NCBI RefSeq assembly: GCF_017308015.1
Contig: NZ_JAFKFW010000023.1
Coordinates: 1-64,000, forward strand
From: Allobosea sp.
GTDB taxonomy: Bacteria; Pseudomonadota; Alphaproteobacteria; Rhizobiales; Beijerinckiaceae
Length of the DNA stretch: 64,000 nt
Direction of reading: 5' to 3'
This document shows positions 18,472 through 27,983 of the stretch, in pieces (within the stretch, counting starts at the first letter, position 1; each line of letters starts with the position of its first letter). Made by a program: the position numbers and the translations under genes. The notes beneath the pieces were generated by a model. The model saw only the letters and a list, made by a program, of their open reading frames with translations, made no database searches and was not told the origin of the DNA.

Positions 18472-18557
18472 CGAGCTTGACCCGACCTTCTCGGAAACCA
18501 GAGCTCTCTGGTCGTGAGATTCTCAGGTCTGCGCTTCACTCCGCCCGGGAATGACGA
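18472..18557. repeat. REP-like intergenic repeat
   Basis: The stretch contains G-A-G-C-T-T-G-A-C-C-C-G-A and CCCGGGAATGACG flanking AGAGCTCTCTGGTCGTGAGATTC-type sequence (read in pieces). The motif TTCCCGGGCG..., with a CATTCC core on the reverse strand, resembles a family of dispersed extragenic elements in Bosea/Bradyrhizobium-type genomes. A related, shorter copy appears near 33396-33440 (CTTGTCGTTC / GAATGACAAG). Assignment is from pattern memory, not comparison. Confidence 0.4.
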
Positions 18558-18569
18558 GCAGGACCGAAA

Positions 18570-18600
18570 CAAAAGCCCGCGCGGATCGCTCCGCGCGGGC
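18570..18600 (-). terminator. Intrinsic terminator of rpsA
   Basis: On the minus strand, a perfect 11-bp stem (GCCCGCGCGGA / TCCGCGCGGGC, 4-nt loop at 18586-18589) is followed by TTTTGTTT. It lies 36 nt beyond the rpsA stop. Confidence 0.92.
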
Positions 18601-18636
18601 CGAATTCAAGGGCCGGCCGCTCACGCGGCCGAAACC

Positions 18637-20340
18637 TCACTTCTTGTCGGTGGCCTTCTTGAGCGCCGCGCCCAGGATGTCGCCGAGCGAGGCACCGGAA
18701 TCGGCGGAGCCGTACTGGGCCATCGCCTCCTTCTCCTCGGCCATTTCCAGGGCCTTGATCGAGACCTGGATCTTGCGGGCCTTCTTGTCGAAGAGGACGA
18801 CGCGGGCGTCGATGCGCTCGCCGGCCGCGAAGCGCTCGGGGCGCTGCTCGGAGCGATCGCGAGCCAGCTCGGCGCGCTTGATGAAGGTCATCATGTCGGT
18901 GTCGGCGATCTTCACGTCGAGACCCGACTCCTTCACCTCGACCACCTCACAGGTGACGATCTGGCCCTTCTTGAACTCGCCGGCATCCACGAAGGGATCG
19001 CCGCCGAGCTGCTTCAGGCCGAGCGAGATACGCTCCTTCTCGACGTCCACATCGAGAACGACGGCCTGCAGGACGTCGCCCTTCTTGTATTCCTCGATGA
19101 CCTGCTCGCCCGGACGGTTCCAGTCGAGATCCGAGAGATGGATCATGCCGTCGATATCGCCTTCGAGACCCAGGAACAGGCCGAACTCGGTCTTGTTCTT
19201 GACCTCGCCCTCGACCGTCGAGCCCGACGGGTGCTGCTCCGCGAAGAGCTCCCACGGGTTGCGCAGGGTCTGCTTGAGGCCGAGCGAGATGCGGCGCTTG
19301 ACCGGATCGACCTCGAGGATCGCGACGTCGACTTCCTGCGAGGTCGAGACGATCTTGCCGGGGTGGACGTTCTTCTTGGTCCAGGACATCTCGGAGACGT
19401 GGATCAGGCCTTCGATGCCCGGCTCCACTTCGACGAACGCGCCGTAGTCCGTGATGTTGGTCACGCGGCCCTTGAGACGGGTGCCGACCGGGTAACGCTC
19501 GGCGATGCCATCCCACGGATCGGCCAGCAGTTGCTTGATGCCGAGCGAGATGCGGTGCGTGTCCTGGTTGATCTTGATGATCTTGACCTTGACCGTCTGG
19601 CCGATGGTCACGACCTCCGACGGGTGGTTCACGCGGCGCCACGCCATGTCGGTGACGTGCAGCAGGCCGTCGATGCCGCCGAGGTCAACGAACGCACCGT
19701 ACTCGGTGATGTTCTTGACGACGCCGTCGATGACCTGGCCCTCTTCGAGCGAGGCGACCAGCTCGGAACGAGCCTCGGCGCGGGTCTCTTCGAGGACGGT
19801 GCGGCGCGAGACGACGATGTTGCCGCGGCGGCGATCCATCTTGAGGATCTCGAAGGGCTGCGGCTGGCCCATCAGCGGGCCGACGTCGCGGATCGGACGG
19901 ATGTCGACCTGCGAGCGCGGCAGGAAGGCCACGGCGCCGTCGAGGTCGACGGTGTAGCCGCCCTTGACGGTGTTGAAGATCATGCCGGTGACCTTCTCGC
20001 GAGCCTCGAAGGCCTTCTCGAGCTTGACCCAGCTCTCTTCGCGGCGAGCCTTGTCGCGCGAGATCACGGCTTCGCCGAGCGCGTTCTCGATCCGGTCCAG
20101 ATAGACCTCGACCTCGTCGCCGACGTTCAGTTCCTGCTCACGGCCGGGGCCGGTGAATTCCTTGAGCGCGACGCGACCTTCGGTCTTCAGACCGACGTCG
20201 ATGATCGCCATATCCTTCTCGATGGCGACGACCTTGCCCTTGATGACGGAGCCTTCGAGGGCCTCGTTACGGGTGAAGGACTCTTCGAGCAGGGCGGCGA
20301 AATCCTCGCGACCCGCGCTGTAGCTTTCAACTGCAGACAT
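18637..20340 (-). CDS. rpsA: 30S ribosomal protein S1
   Basis: A 567-residue mRNA-binding ribosomal protein. Six S1 RNA-binding repeats can be followed. The later ones contain the recurring pattern G[28 protein letters not shown], and each repeat ends near a P-x-x-x-R-I-S-L-G-x-K phrase. AGGAGAT stands 4 nt before the ATG at 20340. A strong terminator follows. In most relatives cmk precedes rpsA; here the upstream same-strand gene is an unrelated lipoprotein. Confidence 0.96.
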   Translation of the reverse strand: MSAVESYSAGREDFAALLEESFTRNEALEGSVIKGKVVAIEKDMAIIDVGLKTEGRVALKEFTGPGREQELNVGDEVEVYLDRIENALGEAVISRDKARREESWVKLEKAFEAREKVTGMIFNTVKGGYTVDLDGAVAFLPRSQVDIRPIRDVGPLMGQPQPFEILKMDRRRGNIVVSRRTVLEETRAEARSELVASLEEGQVIDGVVKNITEYGAFVDLGGIDGLLHVTDMAWRRVNHPSEVVTIGQTVKVKIIKINQDTHRISLGIKQLLADPWDGIAERYPVGTRLKGRVTNITDYGAFVEVEPGIEGLIHVSEMSWTKKNVHPGKIVSTSQEVDVAILEVDPVKRRISLGLKQTLRNPWELFAEQHPSGSTVEGEVKNKTEFGLFLGLEGDIDGMIHLSDLDWNRPGEQVIEEYKKGDVLQAVVLDVDVEKERISLGLKQLGGDPFVDAGEFKKGQIVTCEVVEVKESGLDVKIADTDMMTFIKRAELARDRSEQRPERFAAGERIDARVVLFDKKARKIQVSIKALEMAEEKEAMAQYGSADSGASLGDILGAALKKATDKK

Positions 20341-20650
20341 GTAATCTCCTGGGAGCCGGCCACGTATCCCGCGGATGTCCGGCTTAGGCGCCGTGGTTGG
20401 TGCTGCGTTCCGGATCGCGGCCGTCGGCACCTCCTCTCGGAGGTATCCGCCTCCCCGTCAGACGGGGCCGGCGGAGGCGCCAGGACCAGCGGCTCGATCC
20501 GTATCCGGACGGCCGGTTCAAACACAAAACGGGAGCAGGCCTCAAAGACCGCCCCCGGCGCATGATCGATCACGGCCCTTCGGACCAGCGCGATGTAATC
20601 CAAGTAGACGCGCGGGGCAAGGCTAAGAAGTCTTGCCCCGCTTATTTCGA
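20341..20650 (-). promoter_or_regulatory. Structured leader region upstream of rpsA
   Basis: There is no gene in this 310-nt gap. Two strong inverted repeats lie at about 20430-20445 (ACCTCC-TCTC-GGAGGT) and 20450-20478 (CCCCGT-CAG-ACGGGG nested in GCCTCC...GGAGGC). They would sit in the rpsA 5' untranslated region. Ribosomal protein S1 is known to repress its own synthesis, so a structured leader is plausible. A promoter was not located. Confidence 0.4.
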
Positions 20651-21190
20651 TCAGGGACGCAGCAGCTTGTAGCGTTTGTGGGTCAGGCAGCTGTCAACGA
20701 CCAGCGCATAGTCGGAGGATGCCTTCTCCACCGCGGCAGCGCCGCTTTCCGCTGTCGCACCGCCAACCGACTGCACGGCGCTGGCAGCACTCGCCAGCAC
20801 ATGGGCCTGCCGGAACCCCGGGACAGGAATATAGCTCGCCAGCGTGCCGGCGACCGCGATCGCAGTGCCCGTCTGCTGCTGCTGCGTCGCACGCCTGATC
20901 GCCGCCAGTTGCGGAGCCGCCTGCTGACGGCAGGCAGTGAGATCGCGCTGATAGCGATCGGGATTGACGCGATGCATGTCGACCAGCGGCTCGTAGATGG
21001 CGCCGCCCGGATCCCCCGCGGGCAAGGCAGCGACCGTGCCATTGGAAGCCAGCCGCGGCCCCTGCCCTTCCGGCGGCGAGGCCGGCGCTGCCGGCAAGGC
21101 AGCGGCCACCGGCTCCGGCCCTTCCGATTGCATCGTCTGATTGCAGCCACCGAGCGTCAGCGCCAGCAGCGCCGTCACGACAAGTCTCAT
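20651..21190 (-). CDS. Putative lipoprotein of unknown function
   Basis: A 179-residue protein. The signal peptide ends in L-G-G-C (Cys 16), a lipobox. A Pro/Ala-rich linker follows, then a conserved-looking domain with D-R-Y-Q-R-D-L-T-A-C-R-Q-Q-A and a terminal D-S-C-L-T-H-K-R-Y-K-L-L. The C-x-n-C-L-x-x-R/K-G/Y-like ending is common in small glycine-zipper lipoproteins of Hyphomicrobiales. The middle hydrophobic stretch (G-T-A-I-A-V-A-G-T-L-A-S-Y) may contact the membrane. The start at 21190 has GGGGGAC 7 nt upstream. Confidence 0.7.
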   Translation of the reverse strand: MRLVVTALLALTLGGCNQTMQSEGPEPVAAALPAAPASPPEGQGPRLASNGTVAALPAGDPGGAIYEPLVDMHRVNPDRYQRDLTACRQQAAPQLAAIRRATQQQQTGTAIAVAGTLASYIPVPGFRQAHVLASAASAVQSVGGATAESGAAAVEKASSDYALVVDSCLTHKRYKLLRP

Positions 21191-21386
21191 CACATGTCCC
21201 CCCGCGCGGCCGCGCGACTCCCGTGTCGCGTCCATGCCACCCTCGCCCCGGACCAAGCATGACGCTACGTTATGGGATATCCCCCATTCGAGGGAGCCGG
21301 CGTCCCCGGATATCGCATAGCTTCCCCGGCCTCACACTTCGTGCGAGGCTGCGGGCGGATTTCGTCCGCGTGTTGGGAGGGGTGCC

Positions 21387-21944
21387 ATGGGCTGGGCCAT
21401 TCTGGGGCTGATCGTCGTTCTCGTCGTCTACCTGATCATGACCTATAACGGGCTCGTCGCGATGCGGCAGCGCGTCAACCAGGCCTTCGCCGATATCGAC
21501 GTGCAGTTGAAGCAGCGCCACGATCTGATCCCGAATCTCGTCGAGACGGTGAAGGGGTATGCGACGCACGAGAAATCGACGCTCGACGCGGTGATCACGG
21601 CGCGCAACGCGGCGCAGGGCGCGACCGGTGTCCATGACAAGGCCGCAGCCGAGCAGCAGCTCTCCGGCGCGGTCGGCCGGCTGCTCGCCCTCGGCGAGGC
21701 CTATCCGGACCTCAAGGCATCAGCCAATTTCCAGCAGCTCCAGGTCGATCTCGGCAATGTCGAGGACAAGCTCGCCGCGGCGCGGCGCTTCTTCAACAAT
21801 GCGGTCGGCGAGTTCAATGCCGCGATCCAGGCCTTCCCGGCCGTGCTGTTCGCGCCGCAGATGGGCTTCACCCAGCGCGAATTCTTCGATGTCGGCGAAC
21901 AGACCCGCGCCCAGATCGAAGTTGCGCCCAGCGTGAAGTTCTGA
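21387..21944 (+). CDS. lemA: LemA family protein
   Basis: A 185-residue protein with an N-terminal membrane helix (W-A-I-L-G-L-I-V-V-L-V-V-Y-L-I-M). The LemA signature follows: Y-N-G-L-V-A-M-R-Q-R-V-N-Q-A-F-A-D-I-D-V-Q-L, then R-H-D-L-I-P-N-L-V-E-T-V-K-G-Y. The rest is alpha-helical. LemA proteins often sit beside M48 proteases, as here (33-nt gap to the next gene), which suggests a joint membrane quality-control role. Confidence 0.93.
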   Translation: MGWAILGLIVVLVVYLIMTYNGLVAMRQRVNQAFADIDVQLKQRHDLIPNLVETVKGYATHEKSTLDAVITARNAAQGATGVHDKAAAEQQLSGAVGRLLALGEAYPDLKASANFQQLQVDLGNVEDKLAAARRFFNNAVGEFNAAIQAFPAVLFAPQMGFTQREFFDVGEQTRAQIEVAPSVKF

Positions 21945-21977
21945 CGGCGAATCCTTCAGGCAGCGGGAGCGGCTGCG

Positions 21978-23045
21978 ATGGCCGAGGCCTTCGGGCTCTA
22001 TACCCATCAGCGCAACAACCGGATCAGGTCCAATTTCCTGATCGCCGGGCTGTTCGTGCTGGTCTATCTCACGGCCTGGGGCCTGCTGCTGGTCGCCTTC
22101 GGCTATGGCGGCGTGCCGCGCGGGCGTACCGCCTTCGGCGAAGCCGGCCGCGTCTTCCGCTCCTGGTTCCCCTTCATCACCGCCGCGACGATGCTCTGGG
22201 TCTTCATCGGCTTCCACATGAATGTCGCGATGATCAATGTCGTCACGGGGTCGAGAGGACTCGCGCGCGAAGACAACCCCAAACTCTACCGGATGCTGGA
22301 AAATCTCTGCATCTCGCGCGGCTTGCCGATGCCGAAGCTCGCCGTCGTCGAGAGCGATGCGCTCAACGCCTTCGCCAGCGGCGTCAACGACAAGCAGTTC
22401 ACCGTGAGCGTCACGACGGGGCTGCTGGCCCAGCTCAACGATGCCGAGATCGAGGCGGTGCTGGCGCATGAACTGACCCATATCCGCAACGGCGACGTCC
22501 GCCTGATGGTGATCGCCGTCGTGATTGCGGGCGTCATCTCCTTCGTCGGCGAAATCGTCTTCCGCGGCTTCGGGCGCAGCCGGATCAGAGTTTCCTCGGA
22601 TGATGCCAAGAAGGGCAACGGGCTCGCCATCATCGTGGGCATCGTGGTGATCGCGATCTCCTGGTTCCTGGCGGTGCTGATCCGGCTGTCGCTGTCGCGT
22701 TCGCGCGAGTACCTCGCCGATGCCGGCGCCGTCGAACTGACCAAGAACCCGGATGCGATGATCTCCGCCCTGCTCAAGATCTCCGGCCGGGCCGATATCG
22801 AGGGCGTGCCGTCGGGTGTGATGGACATGTGCTTCGAGAACGACCCGGACGATTTCGCCGACCTGTTCTCGACCCATCCGTCCGTCACCAAGCGCGTACA
22901 GGCGCTGATCGAGACCGCGGGCGGGCGGATGCCGGCCATGCCGCCGCATCCCCCGAAGATCGGCGAGCGCCAGGACCTGCCGACGATGGTCGAGGAAACC
23001 GCGTCACGGGGGCCATGGGCCAGGCCGCCGCAGAGGCCGGGCTAG
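21978..23045 (+). CDS. M48 family membrane metalloprotease (HtpX-like)
   Basis: A 355-residue integral-membrane zinc protease. Two N-terminal membrane helices (about 22-42 and 65-85) precede the zinc motif A-H-E-L-T-H (about 163-168). Two more helices follow near 175-195 and 215-235, and the third zinc ligand region is R-E-Y-L-A-D-A. It is expected to degrade damaged membrane proteins. It is co-transcribed with lemA and convergent with the next gene (3 nt apart). Confidence 0.9.
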   Translation: MAEAFGLYTHQRNNRIRSNFLIAGLFVLVYLTAWGLLLVAFGYGGVPRGRTAFGEAGRVFRSWFPFITAATMLWVFIGFHMNVAMINVVTGSRGLAREDNPKLYRMLENLCISRGLPMPKLAVVESDALNAFASGVNDKQFTVSVTTGLLAQLNDAEIEAVLAHELTHIRNGDVRLMVIAVVIAGVISFVGEIVFRGFGRSRIRVSSDDAKKGNGLAIIVGIVVIAISWFLAVLIRLSLSRSREYLADAGAVELTKNPDAMISALLKISGRADIEGVPSGVMDMCFENDPDDFADLFSTHPSVTKRVQALIETAGGRMPAMPPHPPKIGERQDLPTMVEETASRGPWARPPQRPG

Positions 23046-23048
23046 GAC

Positions 23049-23954
23049 TCAGGTAACCAGCTTCGCCGGATCGATCTCGAAGACCAGCGGAAAGAACGTG
23101 CTCCAACGGCTCCAGCGTTGCGTGCCGGCTTCCCCAACCGCCCAGATCTTGCCGTCGCGGGCGAGACCGAGATCCTCGATTCCGCCCGGAGCGGGGTAGC
23201 GCCCCAGCACAGCGCCGGTCGCGGGGTCGAGCCGGGACAGGAAGGCCGGCCGGTTGCCGGAGCTTTGCGATATCCAGATCTTGCCCGCCTTGTCGAAGGT
23301 CGCTCCCTGCGCGAAGAGCGGCAACGGCAGGGCGGCCCGGCTGTCGGCAAGGCCGATGGGAATCTCGCCGCCGGCCAGAACCCGATCGATCGGCACCGCG
23401 TGGAGGCCCGGCGTCCCTTCGCGGCGATAGGGGCCGAACCAGAGCGTATCGCCCGAGGCGGTCAGGAAGGATGGTCCCATCGCCTTGTCGACGCGAGCCT
23501 CCTTGAGCGGCGCACACTCGCCGGTGCGGCAGGATTCCTTGAAATCGAGCGCCAGCAATCGACCCGAATTGGCGACGAACAAGGTATCGCGCGCGGTGGC
23601 GAGACCGCCGGGATGGCCATAAGTCGCCGGCAACACAAAGCTGCCGAGCAGGCGCCCGTCGGCGCGCGCGAGCCGGAACACGCGCGCCGGCCCATTGTCC
23701 TGATCGCGCTCGGTACTGCGATAGCAGGCGACCAGAACCTCGTCACCAAAGACGGTGAGGCCCTGCGGAACATAGCCTTCGTTGAGGCCGGGCGACCAGT
23801 AGCGCCGCCCGATCGCGGGAGCATTCGGGACGACGGTGAGTTCGCGCGCATCGTAGGCCGGAGCATCGCCCGGCAAGGCAGGGCGTGCCCGTGCAGCCGA
23901 GGCCAGGCACAGGCCAGCCCCGGCGACCAACACGCGGCGGCGGTCCAGAATCAC
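23049..23954 (-). CDS. Exported beta-propeller-like protein
   Basis: A 301-residue protein with a twin-arginine-like signal (M-I-L-D-R-R-R-V-L-V-A-G-A-G-L-C-L-A-S-A-A-R-A). The mature part has repeated propeller blades with phrases such as Q-G-L-T-V-F-G-D-E-V-L-V-A, H-P-G-G-L-A-T-A-R-D-T-L-F-V-A and G-K-I-W-A-V-G-E-A-G. This fits an SMP-30/NHL-type fold in the periplasm. No catalytic assignment can be made. The downstream same-strand side is convergent with the M48 gene. Confidence 0.65.
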   Translation of the reverse strand: MILDRRRVLVAGAGLCLASAARARPALPGDAPAYDARELTVVPNAPAIGRRYWSPGLNEGYVPQGLTVFGDEVLVACYRSTERDQDNGPARVFRLARADGRLLGSFVLPATYGHPGGLATARDTLFVANSGRLLALDFKESCRTGECAPLKEARVDKAMGPSFLTASGDTLWFGPYRREGTPGLHAVPIDRVLAGGEIPIGLADSRAALPLPLFAQGATFDKAGKIWISQSSGNRPAFLSRLDPATGAVLGRYPAPGGIEDLGLARDGKIWAVGEAGTQRWSRWSTFFPLVFEIDPAKLVT

Positions 23955-23958
23955 AGCT

Positions 23959-24567
23959 TCAACGCCCTTCGATCGCCCATTCCAGCGCTTCCTCGAGACG
24001 GTCGTCCCCCCAGAAGAGCTCGCCGTCGCCTGTCACGAAGAAGGGGGCGCCGAAGATGCCGATCGATTTGGCATATTCGATCTCGGCGCGCAGGCGGCCC
24101 TTGATCTCCTCGCTCCGTGAGAGCGGCAGCGCGACATTGGGGTCGCTGCCTGCCTCCTTCAGCGCGGCGCTCAGCACGGCCTCTTCCGCCATGTTGCGGC
24201 CTTCGCAGAAATGCGCCCGGAACAGCGCCTTGGAGAAGGCCGGCGTCCAGCCACCATCACGCCCCGCCAGAGCCAGCCGCGCCGCCGTCAGCGAATTCTG
24301 GGGAAAATTATCTGGCTTGACGATGGCTACGCCCTGCCGCCGTCCGCGCCGCGCCGTGTCGCGCCACATATAGCGTCCCTTGCTGGGATAGAGCGCGAAG
24401 GGCGAGGTGTTCCAGCCTTGCGCTGCGAAGATCGGCCCGAGCAGGAAAGGGCGCCAGCGCAAGGCGACGCCGGCCTGCTCGGCCAGTTTCTCGATTCTGA
24501 GGGCACTCAGGCAGGAATAGGGTGACGCGAACTCATACCAGAAATCCAAACCGGGGCGATTCGGCAT
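23959..24567 (-). CDS. 2-hydroxychromene-2-carboxylate isomerase / DsbA-family protein
   Basis: A 202-residue thioredoxin-fold protein of the kappa-GST type. The N-terminal motif [10 protein letters not shown] places the catalytic serine in the S-P-Y-S position instead of a CxxC. The C-terminal [10 protein letters not shown] carries the conserved cis-Pro loop, followed by L-F-W-G-D-D-R-L, a hallmark of HCCA isomerases. The natural substrate may be a glutathione conjugate. It lies 4 nt upstream of the propeller gene on the same strand. Confidence 0.85.
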   Translation of the reverse strand: MPNRPGLDFWYEFASPYSCLSALRIEKLAEQAGVALRWRPFLLGPIFAAQGWNTSPFALYPSKGRYMWRDTARRGRRQGVAIVKPDNFPQNSLTAARLALAGRDGGWTPAFSKALFRAHFCEGRNMAEEAVLSAALKEAGSDPNVALPLSRSEEIKGRLRAEIEYAKSIGIFGAPFFVTGDGELFWGDDRLEEALEWAIEGR

Positions 24568-24812
24568 TCAGCCTCCGAACAGGTCGTCATGTCGTGTCGC
24601 GCCCGATCGAGCCTGCGCTCTTCGTAACGCGACCGCAAGCGCCGCGAAGGGCGCCTGTGGAATGGAGGGACGACGCGCACTCCTGCGTCGATCCATCAAC
24701 GGACGACGCGGGATCGATCAGAAGGTTCCGATTGCTTCGCCCCGAGTGCTGGGATAGTGCGCCATTGCGTCCGAAACGCGGCCCATGGGGCCGTCAGAAG
24801 GAAAATGAACAG

Positions 24813-26045
24813 ATGGCTGACAGCAGCGTGAAGAAGGTCGTTCTCGCCTATTCCGGCGGTCTCGACACCTCGATCATCCTCAAATGGCTGCAGACCACCT
24901 ATCGATGCGAGGTCGTGACCTTCACCGCCGATCTTGGCCAGGGCGAGGAGCTTGGCCCTGCGCGCGACAAGGCGCTGCTGCTGGGCATCAAGCCGGAGAA
25001 CATCTATATCGAGGACCTGCGCGAGGAATTCGTGCGCGACTACGTCTTCCCGATGTTCCGCGCGAATGCCGCCTATGAAGGCGTCTATCTGCTGGGCACC
25101 TCGATCGCGCGGCCGCTGATCGCGAAGAAGCTGATCGAGATCGCCGAGAAGACCGGCGCCGATGCCGTCTCCCACGGCGCGACCGGCAAGGGCAACGACC
25201 AGGTTCGCTTCGAGCTCACGGCCTATGCGCTCAAGCCCGACGTCGTCGTGATCGCGCCCTGGCGCGAATGGGACCTGCGCTCGCGCGAGCAACTCATCGC
25301 CTTCGCCGAGCAGCACCAGATCCCGATCGCCAAGAACAAGCGCGGCGAAGCGCCGTTCTCGGTCGACGCCAACCTGCTGCACGCCTCCTCGGAAGGCCGC
25401 GTGCTGGAAGACCCGGCGGTCGAGGTGCCGGACTACGTCTACTCGCGCACGATCTCGCCGGAAGATGCGCCGGACAAGCCGACCATCGTCACGATCTCCT
25501 TCGAGAAGGGCGACGCGGTCGCGATCGATGGCGAAAAGCTCTCGCCCGCGACGCTGCTCGCCAAGCTCAACGATCTCGGCCGCGACAACGGCATCGGCCG
25601 GCTCGACCTGGTCGAGAACCGCTTCGTCGGCATGAAGTCGCGCGGCATGTACGAGACGCCCGGCGGCACGATCCTGCACGCGGCGCACCGTGCCATCGAG
25701 TCGATCACGCTCGACCGCGGCGCGGCGCATCTCAAGGACCAGATCATGCCGCAATATGCCGAGCTGATCTATAACGGCTTCTGGTTCTCGCCGGAGCGCG
25801 AGATGCTGCAGGCGCTGATCGACAAGAGCCAGGAATTCGTCACCGGCGACGTCCGCCTCAAGCTCTACAAGGGCGGCGTTCATGTGATCGGCCGGTCGAG
25901 CGACTATTCGCTCTACGATCAGGACCTCGTCACCTTCGAGGAGGGCGCCGTGGCCTATGACCACCGCGACGCGGCCGGCTTCATCAAGCTCAACGCGCTG
26001 CGCCTGCGCACGCTCGGCCAGCGCAAGAAGAAGCTGGGGCTCTGA
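24813..26045 (+). CDS. argG: Argininosuccinate synthase
   Basis: A 410-residue enzyme that joins citrulline and aspartate using ATP in arginine synthesis. The N-type PP-loop [11 protein letters not shown] is at residues 10-20. The citrulline-binding G-K-G-N-D-Q-V-R-F and the C-terminal region with G-R-S-S-D-Y-S-L-Y are intact. The ATG at 24813 matches the family start; the frame stays open upstream but is compositionally non-coding. A terminator follows at 26139. Confidence 0.96.
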   Translation: MADSSVKKVVLAYSGGLDTSIILKWLQTTYRCEVVTFTADLGQGEELGPARDKALLLGIKPENIYIEDLREEFVRDYVFPMFRANAAYEGVYLLGTSIARPLIAKKLIEIAEKTGADAVSHGATGKGNDQVRFELTAYALKPDVVVIAPWREWDLRSREQLIAFAEQHQIPIAKNKRGEAPFSVDANLLHASSEGRVLEDPAVEVPDYVYSRTISPEDAPDKPTIVTISFEKGDAVAIDGEKLSPATLLAKLNDLGRDNGIGRLDLVENRFVGMKSRGMYETPGGTILHAAHRAIESITLDRGAAHLKDQIMPQYAELIYNGFWFSPEREMLQALIDKSQEFVTGDVRLKLYKGGVHVIGRSSDYSLYDQDLVTFEEGAVAYDHRDAAGFIKLNALRLRTLGQRKKKLGL

Positions 26046-26138
26046 GAGCCGGCTATCAGAGCGCGTCATCCCGTGCGCGCCGCGGCATGTAATGCCGTTG
26101 CGCAAACACGGGACCTCGTGACGACAAAAGCTCCAATC

Positions 26139-26165
26139 ACCCGGCGAGGTCAGACCACGCCGGGT
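26139..26165 (+). terminator. Intrinsic terminator after argG
   Basis: An 8-bp stem ACCCGGCG / CGCCGGGT with an 11-nt loop is followed by TTTCCTTTT. It lies about 95 nt after argG. Confidence 0.75.
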
Positions 26166-26328
26166 TTTCCTTTTCGATCGGCCCGATCTTTCAGGCGCGA
26201 TGCCGAGGGCTGAATCCGACCGGCATTCCCCAGTTTGCAAGTGGCAGGGCGCACGGGAGGACAGCCGGCGTGAACCCACGCCGCATTCGTGCGTTCAGCA
26301 CTCACCGATCAACCCGAGTGCTTTCCGC

Positions 26329-26679
26329 ATGCTCCGCTTCCTCGCCCCTGCCCTAATCTCCGCAGCCCTCTGCGCGCCTGTCATCGCGCAGGAAGTTCCA
26401 CCGAAGAGCGAAAAGCCGGCGACGCCGGAGATCGCGACCTGCAAGACTTCCGCGCTGCAGACGCTCCACGCCAGGGAGCCGGAGATCAAGGACATCTATA
26501 TCGACGAGGACGCCGCTACGGTCGCAGTATCGGAATCGAAGATCGAGGATATCCCGGTCACGCGCATCATCATGGGCGAGGCCTATCTGCGGACCGACCG
26601 CTCCGACAAGCCGCGCCGCTTCCTCTGCCTGCTGGGCGAGAAGAACAAGGTGCTACTGACCTTCTTCACCGCGCGCTGA
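26329..26679 (+). CDS. Small secreted hypothetical protein
   Basis: A 116-residue protein with a Sec signal peptide (F-L-A-P-A-L-I-S-A-A-L-C-A-P-V-I-A). The mature domain has two cysteines (A-T-C-K and F-L-C-L-L-G) and alternates short strands (I-Y-I-D-E-D-A-A-T-V-A-V, V-L-L-T-F-F). It is probably periplasmic. I do not recognise a named family. The ATG at 26329 directly precedes the signal sequence. Confidence 0.65.
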   Translation: MLRFLAPALISAALCAPVIAQEVPPKSEKPATPEIATCKTSALQTLHAREPEIKDIYIDEDAATVAVSESKIEDIPVTRIIMGEAYLRTDRSDKPRRFLCLLGEKNKVLLTFFTAR

Positions 26680-26736
26680 GGCGGAATGGGCAAGGGCCGC
26701 CCTGCGGTCCCTGCCGGGTACAACAAGAAAATATCG

Positions 26737-26982
26737 TCAGCTTCCGTCCACCACCCGGGTGGCGGGGCGGTCATGACCGTCCGCCAGCTCCTCGTGCCAG
26801 CGGCCGCTCTGGTCCTGGTAGACGATCCCGTCTGTACTTCCCGCCACCGTCTGGCGGGCAGCGGCACGGGTCGCCGCCTTGAGCGCGGCGTCATGCGTCG
26901 GAAAGGTCTCGGACCAGGCGCCGCCGACCTTGTAGGCCCAGCCGCCGTCGTGCTCGACCACCTCGTATTTGACCATGACCAT
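26737..26982 (-). CDS. DUF2188 family protein
   Basis: An 81-residue protein. The pattern Y-E-V-V-E-H-D-G-G-W-A-Y-K-V, then S-E-T-F-P-T-H-D-A-A-L-K-A-A, a T-D-G-I-V-Y-Q-D segment and W-H-E-E matches DUF2188, a small beta-rich cytoplasmic family of unknown function. AGGAGG precedes the ATG at 26982. It is co-directional with fabI upstream (54-nt gap), so it may be the tail of the fab operon. Confidence 0.8.
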   Translation of the reverse strand: MVMVKYEVVEHDGGWAYKVGGAWSETFPTHDAALKAATRAAARQTVAGSTDGIVYQDQSGRWHEELADGHDRPATRVVDGS

Positions 26983-27036
26983 CGCGCATCCTCCTTTCGA
27001 TCAAAGGAAAACCACGTCCCGGCCACGGAGTTCCGG

Positions 27037-27870
27037 CTAGTCGCCGTTGCCGCTATCGGCCGCGCGCAGCGAATCCAGCGCAGGCATCGAGGTGATATGG
27101 TAGCCGGCATCGACATGATGGACGTCGCCGGTGACACCTCCGGAGAGATCCGAGAGATAATAGAGCGCCGAACCGCCGATCTCTTCAAGCGAAACCGACT
27201 TGCGCAGTGGCGAATTGGCGCGCTGCCAGGACAGCATGGCCCGCGCATCTGAAATGCCGGCGCCGGCCAAGGTTCTCACGGGCCCGGGCGAGAGCGCATT
27301 CACGCGAATGCCGCGCGGGCCGTAATCGCCGGCGAGATAGCGCACGCTCGCCTCGAGCGCCGCCTTGGCGACGCCCATGACGTTGTAGTTCGGCATGATC
27401 CTGGTCGAACCGCCATAGGTCAGCGTGATCATGCTGCCGCCCTTCGGCATGCGTTCGGCCGCGCGCTTGGCGATCTCCGTGAAGGAGAAACAGGAGATCA
27501 CCATGGTCCGCGAGAAATTCTCGCGGCTGGTATCGGCATAGAGACCCTTCAGCTCGTTCTTGTCGGAGAAGCCGATGGCGTGGACGATGAAGTCCAGCGT
27601 GTTGCGCTCGGGATCGCCACCCCAGGCTTCGTCGAGCGCCGCGAAGGCGGCATCGACCGAGGCGATGTCCTCGACATCGCAGGGCAGGACCAGCTTCGAA
27701 CCGATGCTTTCCGCCAGCGGCCGGACGCGCTTGCCGAGCGCATCACCCTGATAGGTGAAGGCGATCTCGGCGCCATGGGCATGAAGCGTGCGGGCAATGC
27801 CCCAGGCAATCGAATTCTGATTGGCGACGCCCAGGATGAGGCCGCGCTTGTTGTGCATCAGCGGGAGCAT
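27037..27870 (-). CDS. fabI: Enoyl-[acyl-carrier-protein] reductase (NADH)
   Basis: A 277-residue short-chain dehydrogenase that performs the last step of each fatty acid elongation cycle. The nucleotide site reads R-G-L-I-L-G-V-A-N-Q-N-S-I-A-W-G-I-A. The catalytic Tyr and Lys stand in Y-N-V-M-G-V-A-K (the FabI Y-x6-K spacing, not Y-x3-K). The start is uncertain: 27870 gives the usual FabI length, while an in-frame ATG at 27966 would add a Pro-rich 32-residue extension. It closes the fabA-fabB-DUF3303-fabI cluster. Confidence 0.93.
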   Translation of the reverse strand: MLPLMHNKRGLILGVANQNSIAWGIARTLHAHGAEIAFTYQGDALGKRVRPLAESIGSKLVLPCDVEDIASVDAAFAALDEAWGGDPERNTLDFIVHAIGFSDKNELKGLYADTSRENFSRTMVISCFSFTEIAKRAAERMPKGGSMITLTYGGSTRIMPNYNVMGVAKAALEASVRYLAGDYGPRGIRVNALSPGPVRTLAGAGISDARAMLSWQRANSPLRKSVSLEEIGGSALYYLSDLSGGVTGDVHHVDAGYHITSMPALDSLRAADSGNGD

Positions 27871-27983
27871 GGCAAACTCGGAAGGGGCTTCAGGATCTGG
27901 CTCGAAGGCGGGGAACGGAGGATCGGTCGGCTGGTCGGTCGAACTCTGAACGGCATGCCGGTTCATTGGCGGCACAGGAACGT

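Noticed and set aside
18514-20565. A 683-codon open frame on the + strand
   Set aside because: It is the antisense shadow of rpsA; the minus-strand S1 repeats, ribosome site and terminator settle the coding strand.
24696-26279. A 527-codon open frame on the minus strand
   Set aside because: Antisense of argG with no family character; high GC keeps the frame open.
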